64,000 nucleotides of DNA from Gemmatimonadota bacterium. GTDB taxonomy: Bacteria; Latescibacterota; UBA2968; UBA8231. The translations under genes and the position numbers were made by a program. The stretch lies in contig VXOR01000103.1 of assembly GCA_009840005.1 (NCBI GenBank), forward strand, positions 2,727-66,726, read 5' to 3'. The notes beneath the pieces are model-generated. The model saw only the letters and a program-made list of their open reading frames with translations, was not told the origin of the DNA and made no database searches. This document shows positions 60,311-64,000 of this stretch, in pieces (the stretch's first letter is position 1; the number at the start of each line of letters is the position of its first letter).

Positions 60311-62977
60311 ATGCACACTGTTACCATTAGAATAAGCGTCGTTTTGCTACTCGTCGCCGGAGCAGCCCAAGAGGCGACCGGCCAAGTCGATTACAGGTCT
60401 CGCTTAGGGCTGCAACAAGGCGACGAGACCTCCTTTGCGCCCCAAGGGCCAGACGTCATGCTCGGCGTCCTCGACCCGGCCGTGCGCCGCTGGTACGTGC
60501 CGCAGGAGCTCTACAAAGAGTACCACTGGCGCCAGTGGCAGTACACCAACTACGCCCGCAACCCCTATCAACGCTACGTCGATATCAGCCTCGAAGGCGA
60601 CTACTTTTACGACCTGTACGGCAATTTTCTCACCCGTGGCTGGCTGATCTTCAACAACTCCCAGAGCAAGCCCCAGCAGTTCGGCAACTCGCTGCTCAAA
60701 TCCAGCCGCTTCCAACAGTGGTTTTCCGACGTGGTCATCGCCTCAGACGCCAAGGGTCAATACTTCTACACCTTGACGACGAGTGCACAGATGCGCTCGG
60801 TGATCTCGCCGATGGTCTTTTCCAAGCCGCGCATGGACGGCGTGCAATTCGACCTCGCCACCGACCGCTACGAAGGGACGCTCATCTATTCGCGCTTGAG
60901 CAATCCCGGCGGCTCTACTACCGAAGACCAAGAAGTACTCCGCACCAACAACACCACGCTGTTCGGCGGGCGCTTCGCCTACCAGCTCAGCGACGCCTTG
61001 CAATTGGGCCTGCACGCGGTCAACGCCCACCAGTCGAACACGCTTTCGGACCGCCTAGTGGGCAACCCGTTTTCCGGTGCCTTGACCGTGGCCCAAAACA
61101 AAACCGTGGGTCTGATTCAGATCGTCTTGCGCGACGATTCCCCGGGCGACGGAACGGGCGGAGCCGCCTTCTTCCAAGCCGGCTCGGACGTGCTGATCAC
61201 CTACGAGGACGGCACCGTCGATGCTGGCAAGGACATCCAGTTTGAGCCGGTCATCGAAGGTGGCTTTGTCCAGCAAGGCTATATCGCCGCCAACGGCCCC
61301 GAGGAAATACGCCTGAGCTACGACTTCGACAGCCCGGCCTTTGTCGATCGCGCCTCGTTTCCCAAAGAGGACATCGTCAAAGTCGAGTTCCGGCTCGTGC
61401 TGGGCAACGACTATCAGGTCTGGATGACGTCCGATCGCCAAGTCAACCGCGACGGAGAGGCCGTGCTGCTGCTCGTGGCCCAAGCCGACGGCAATGTGCA
61501 AGACATCACCAATTTGCAGACCGTCCGCTTCGAGTACGGCCTGCCCACGGCGACCCACATCTTCGGCGGCAACATCGAAATTCGCGACTACAAGGGCTTC
61601 GACCTATACGCCGAATACGACCTGAGCGTAAGCTACCGCAAATATCCCAACGTCCTGCGCGACGAGCACCACACTACATCCGGTATCGGCAGTCGCCGCC
61701 GAGCACCGGCTTGGATGGTGAACGCGTCCAAAAAGGCTGACCCCTTTTTCGTCTTTGGCGAGGCGTACAGCATGGATCCGCTCTACAGCACGCGGACCTT
61801 CGTCACCACGGGAACGGGCGAGATCGAATACGACAGCGAGCGCGAGGGCATCGTCGAACTCGTCGAAGACAACGACGACCAAGACCGCTACCCCGACACC
61901 GTGCGCTTCGACTGGCTCCAGGGCGATTCCCAAGTCTTTCCGGGCTGGGACCAAAACAACGACTTCGTGCCCGACATCAACCAAAACGACAACTTCGTGC
62001 GCTCCAACGCCGTGCCCGACTACGAAGAGCCTTTCCTCCGCTTCCATTCCGACCGCCCGGAATTCCTCTTCGGGATGGACATGAACAACAACTTCTGGAT
62101 CGACCAATACGAAAACGACGAAGAGCCAGATTACCCCTACCGCCGCGACCATCGCGGGTACAATGTGTACGGCGGTGCGGACCTGACGCCGCAACTCAAG
62201 GTGATGGTCGGCGCACTGCGCGAGCAACTCATCTCGTCGAACCAGCAAAACAAGAGCACCTACGCCCTCGTGACGTACGACAACAACTCCCCGCGCTTTG
62301 GGCGCTTGCGCTTCTTTGAAATGAGCAAATTGGTGGAGGACGACATCCCCAATCCCCTCTTGCAGTGGGCACCGGACAACACCCTGCGCGGCGGCGAGTT
62401 GACCAAGGTCGAAGACCCCCTGTTAGCCCGCGATACTTGGATCAACCAGCTCTTTGTGGGCCATAACTTGCAGTCGGCTTCCTTTAAAGTGCAGACCAAA
62501 CTCAACTACGTCCGCTTCCGCCAGCTAATGAGCGAAGCGCGGCGGCAGGCTCTAGAGCTAGACGAACAAGATTTCTTCTTTGGCGTAATCAATAAGGCCA
62601 GCTACCGCTATACCTTGGGCCGGCTGAGCTTGGAGCCGCGCTGGAAGAGCGAGTTTCGCAAGCAGTCGCGTAGTCTCTTTGCCCTAGAGCATTCCACCAG
62701 CCTCTACGAACTGTTTTCGGCCGTCGTTGAAACGCGCCTCCTGCGAGCCACCCAGCTCCAAGCGGGCATCGAGTACTTGATTTTTAACGACTTCGACGTC
62801 GATGCCAACGACTTCAACTCCATTACCGGCGCGGTTCAGTTTACCAATCAGTCGCAGTACTTGGGTTACAGTCTCCACGCCCTAGCCGGGCTGCGCATCG
62901 AGCGCCAAGATTTCAAAGAGCGAGAGGCGCGGTACACAAGCCAGACCTTTATAACGATCTATGCGGGATTGGAATAG
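60311..62977 (+). CDS. Large outer-membrane or secreted protein of unknown function
   Basis: An 888-residue protein with a signal peptide (TIRISVVLLLVAGAAQEATG). The N-terminal third is strand-rich with many aromatic residues. The central part (about residues 510-640) is very acidic, with repeats of D-N and Q-N-D such as FPGWDQNNDFVPDINQNDNF, suggesting a calcium-binding or dentilisin-like linker. The last third (FVGHNLQSASFKVQTKLNYV to SQTFITIYAGLE) looks like barrel strands. The ATG at 60311 lies 17 bp after the FlgD-like gene. No family was recognised. Confidence 0.7.
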   Translation: MHTVTIRISVVLLLVAGAAQEATGQVDYRSRLGLQQGDETSFAPQGPDVMLGVLDPAVRRWYVPQELYKEYHWRQWQYTNYARNPYQRYVDISLEGDYFYDLYGNFLTRGWLIFNNSQSKPQQFGNSLLKSSRFQQWFSDVVIASDAKGQYFYTLTTSAQMRSVISPMVFSKPRMDGVQFDLATDRYEGTLIYSRLSNPGGSTTEDQEVLRTNNTTLFGGRFAYQLSDALQLGLHAVNAHQSNTLSDRLVGNPFSGALTVAQNKTVGLIQIVLRDDSPGDGTGGAAFFQAGSDVLITYEDGTVDAGKDIQFEPVIEGGFVQQGYIAANGPEEIRLSYDFDSPAFVDRASFPKEDIVKVEFRLVLGNDYQVWMTSDRQVNRDGEAVLLLVAQADGNVQDITNLQTVRFEYGLPTATHIFGGNIEIRDYKGFDLYAEYDLSVSYRKYPNVLRDEHHTTSGIGSRRRAPAWMVNASKKADPFFVFGEAYSMDPLYSTRTFVTTGTGEIEYDSEREGIVELVEDNDDQDRYPDTVRFDWLQGDSQVFPGWDQNNDFVPDINQNDNFVRSNAVPDYEEPFLRFHSDRPEFLFGMDMNNNFWIDQYENDEEPDYPYRRDHRGYNVYGGADLTPQLKVMVGALREQLISSNQQNKSTYALVTYDNNSPRFGRLRFFEMSKLVEDDIPNPLLQWAPDNTLRGGELTKVEDPLLARDTWINQLFVGHNLQSASFKVQTKLNYVRFRQLMSEARRQALELDEQDFFFGVINKASYRYTLGRLSLEPRWKSEFRKQSRSLFALEHSTSLYELFSAVVETRLLRATQLQAGIEYLIFNDFDVDANDFNSITGAVQFTNQSQYLGYSLHALAGLRIERQDFKEREARYTSQTFITIYAGLE

Positions 62978-62980
62978 CGC

Positions 62981-64000
62981 GTGATTTGGCGCAACGACAA
63001 CTTCGGCGCAGCCGTCATCGGCATTGCGCTGGTGGCCCTTTGGCCGCGCCTGACCTACTTAGATGAGGTCAAGCAAAACCCCTCCTTGGAGGTGCCGACG
63101 ACGGCGAGTATGCCCTATATCGAAGCCGCTAGGGGGGAGGGGAACGCCGCTGTTGCCAGCCCCTTGTACCCGTTCTTTTTGCGCGGTCTCGTCACCGTCG
63201 GCCTCGCACCTCGCTACGTCCAAGTCCTGCTAGGCGTGGCCAGTTGTGCGCTATTGGCCCTAATCGGCCGCACACTCTGGGGGCCGGGCACAGGACTCAT
63301 CGCGGCTTTGTGCGCGGCCCTGTATGGACCAGCCGTCTATTTCACCGGTTCCTTGCTGCCGCCGGTCCTTGCGGTATTCCTAGTGCTCTCGCTGTTAGCG
63401 GCACTTTTGTGGACCGACCAGCGGAGCAATGGGTGGGCGTTTTTAGGAATCGGGCTTTTGCTAGCACTTTGCTTGCTAGCCGCGCCGCAAGTCGCGCTCT
63501 TTGCGCCGGTCGTGCTGTGGTGGCTGTGGATAGGAGAACGGCAGCGGGCTTGTTGGGCCTGTGCGCTGGGGACGGCTTGTGCGCTCGTGCTATGGTATTT
63601 TTTAGGAATGGTCACAAATGCGGGCGGCTCGCTCGACCTTCTCGTGCGCGGCGGGGAGCACTTGCCCGCGCTGGATATGTATCACGCGCGCGGCGATTCA
63701 GCCGTCCTAGCGGCCCTGCTGTGGAAATGGGGGTTTGCGTTTCCCTTTGGCTTGGTCTTGCCGCTCGCGCTACTAGGCATGGGTTTTACCTTGGCAGCAC
63801 GGGAGCGGGGTGCTTTACTCGCCCTGCTGTTTGTCGGAACCGGCGCGGTCGGAACGGCGCTCTACGGTGCCCATGCCGAGACGCGCATGGTGCTGGTTCC
63901 CGTGCTCTTGCTCTTTGCAGTGAGTGGAGTCGGGCAACTGGCGCAGTTGTCTTGGGCGGGGCGGGGAATAGCCGTGGCGGGATTGGTGCTAGTCGCAGGA
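62981..64000 (+). CDS. GT-C-like polytopic membrane protein (partial)
   Basis: An open frame starting with GTG at 62981, four bases after the previous stop, runs 340 codons to the window edge without a stop. It has about ten hydrophobic segments (VQVLLGVASCALLALIGRTL, LLPPVLAVFLVLSLLAALLW, FLGIGLLLALCLLAAPQVAL). An early loop with acidic residues and APRYVQVLLG after a soluble segment (SPLYPFFLRGLVTVG) recalls PMT or GT39-like mannosyl- or arabinosyl-transferases. It may add sugars to the exported proteins encoded upstream. The assignment is tentative. Confidence 0.65.
   Translation, partial: MIWRNDNFGAAVIGIALVALWPRLTYLDEVKQNPSLEVPTTASMPYIEAARGEGNAAVASPLYPFFLRGLVTVGLAPRYVQVLLGVASCALLALIGRTLWGPGTGLIAALCAALYGPAVYFTGSLLPPVLAVFLVLSLLAALLWTDQRSNGWAFLGIGLLLALCLLAAPQVALFAPVVLWWLWIGERQRACWACALGTACALVLWYFLGMVTNAGGSLDLLVRGGEHLPALDMYHARGDSAVLAALLWKWGFAFPFGLVLPLALLGMGFTLAARERGALLALLFVGTGAVGTALYGAHAETRMVLVPVLLLFAVSGVGQLAQLSWAGRGIAVAGLVLVAG

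Overview
The window looks like an accessory-rich stretch of chromosome from a free-living Gram-negative bacterium. It carries a TonB-dependent receptor, an RND efflux operon with an outer-membrane factor, and several secreted or barrel-like proteins. Two C-terminal modules of the FlgD or Por-secretion type (a NPFN motif at the end of the CotH-like protein, and NPFTPNGD at the end of the 1019-residue protein) point to the FCB superphylum. The mix of phytanoyl-CoA dioxygenases, Gfo/Idh/MocA oxidoreductases, a ThuA-like protein, an enolase-superfamily enzyme and DUF6785-type membrane proteins resembles uncultured lineages such as Latescibacterota or Poribacteria. That placement is inference. Most of the window is visibly GC-rich; the 34.4-39.1 kb cassette is less so. 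No rRNA, tRNA or CRISPR array was seen.

Layout. 0-2.7 kb: palindromic tandem repeats, then a three-gene ABC-2 exporter. 2.8-8.8 kb: beta-propeller protein, mazEF, LDH2-type dehydrogenase, glutaredoxin, ThuA-like protein, HAD hydrolase and serine hydrolase, with two short gene relics between them. 8.8-11.1 kb: DUF2089 envelope-stress-like operon. 11.2-17.7 kb: a PhyH enzyme, a four-gene minus-strand operon (two Gfo/Idh oxidoreductases, NYN-cold-shock nuclease, SGNH hydrolase) and a radical SAM protein. 17.0-20.2 kb: TPP riboswitch, TonB receptor, thiamine pyrophosphokinase. 20.3-23.4 kb: LacI duplication with one decaying copy, a barrel protein and a PhyH relic. 23.7-31.7 kb: RND efflux operon ending in a GPP34-cytochrome P450 fusion. 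31.9-34.3 kb: enolase-superfamily enzyme, SurE and an orphan HigA-like antitoxin. 34.4-39.1 kb: DNA methyltransferase, NurA and HerA, the best candidate for a defence system. 39.3-41.7 kb: mgtE broken by an amber codon, a MITE-like insertion and a PhyH protein. 42-46.7 kb: CotH/lamin-tail secreted protein and a second DUF2089 operon. 47-50.2 kb: tandem PhyH-like genes with an HxG site, an aldo/keto reductase and a DUF4258/YgiT toxin-antitoxin pair. 50.3-55.5 kb: 2-hydroxyacid dehydrogenase, phosphodiesterase/phosphatase and DUF6785 membrane protein. 55.6-64 kb: envelope cluster of parvulin-type lipoprotein, two large exported proteins and a truncated GT-C-like membrane protein.

Working together. 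The clearest functional units are the TPP-controlled thiamin uptake and salvage pair, the RND pump with its attached P450, the translationally coupled methyltransferase-NurA-HerA cassette, two toxin-antitoxin pairs, and two operons headed by DUF2089 regulators. The window also shows several steps of genome decay and small-element activity: an internal deletion, a homopolymer frameshift, an in-frame stop, gene relics, REP-like palindromes and one insertion with a clear target-site duplication.
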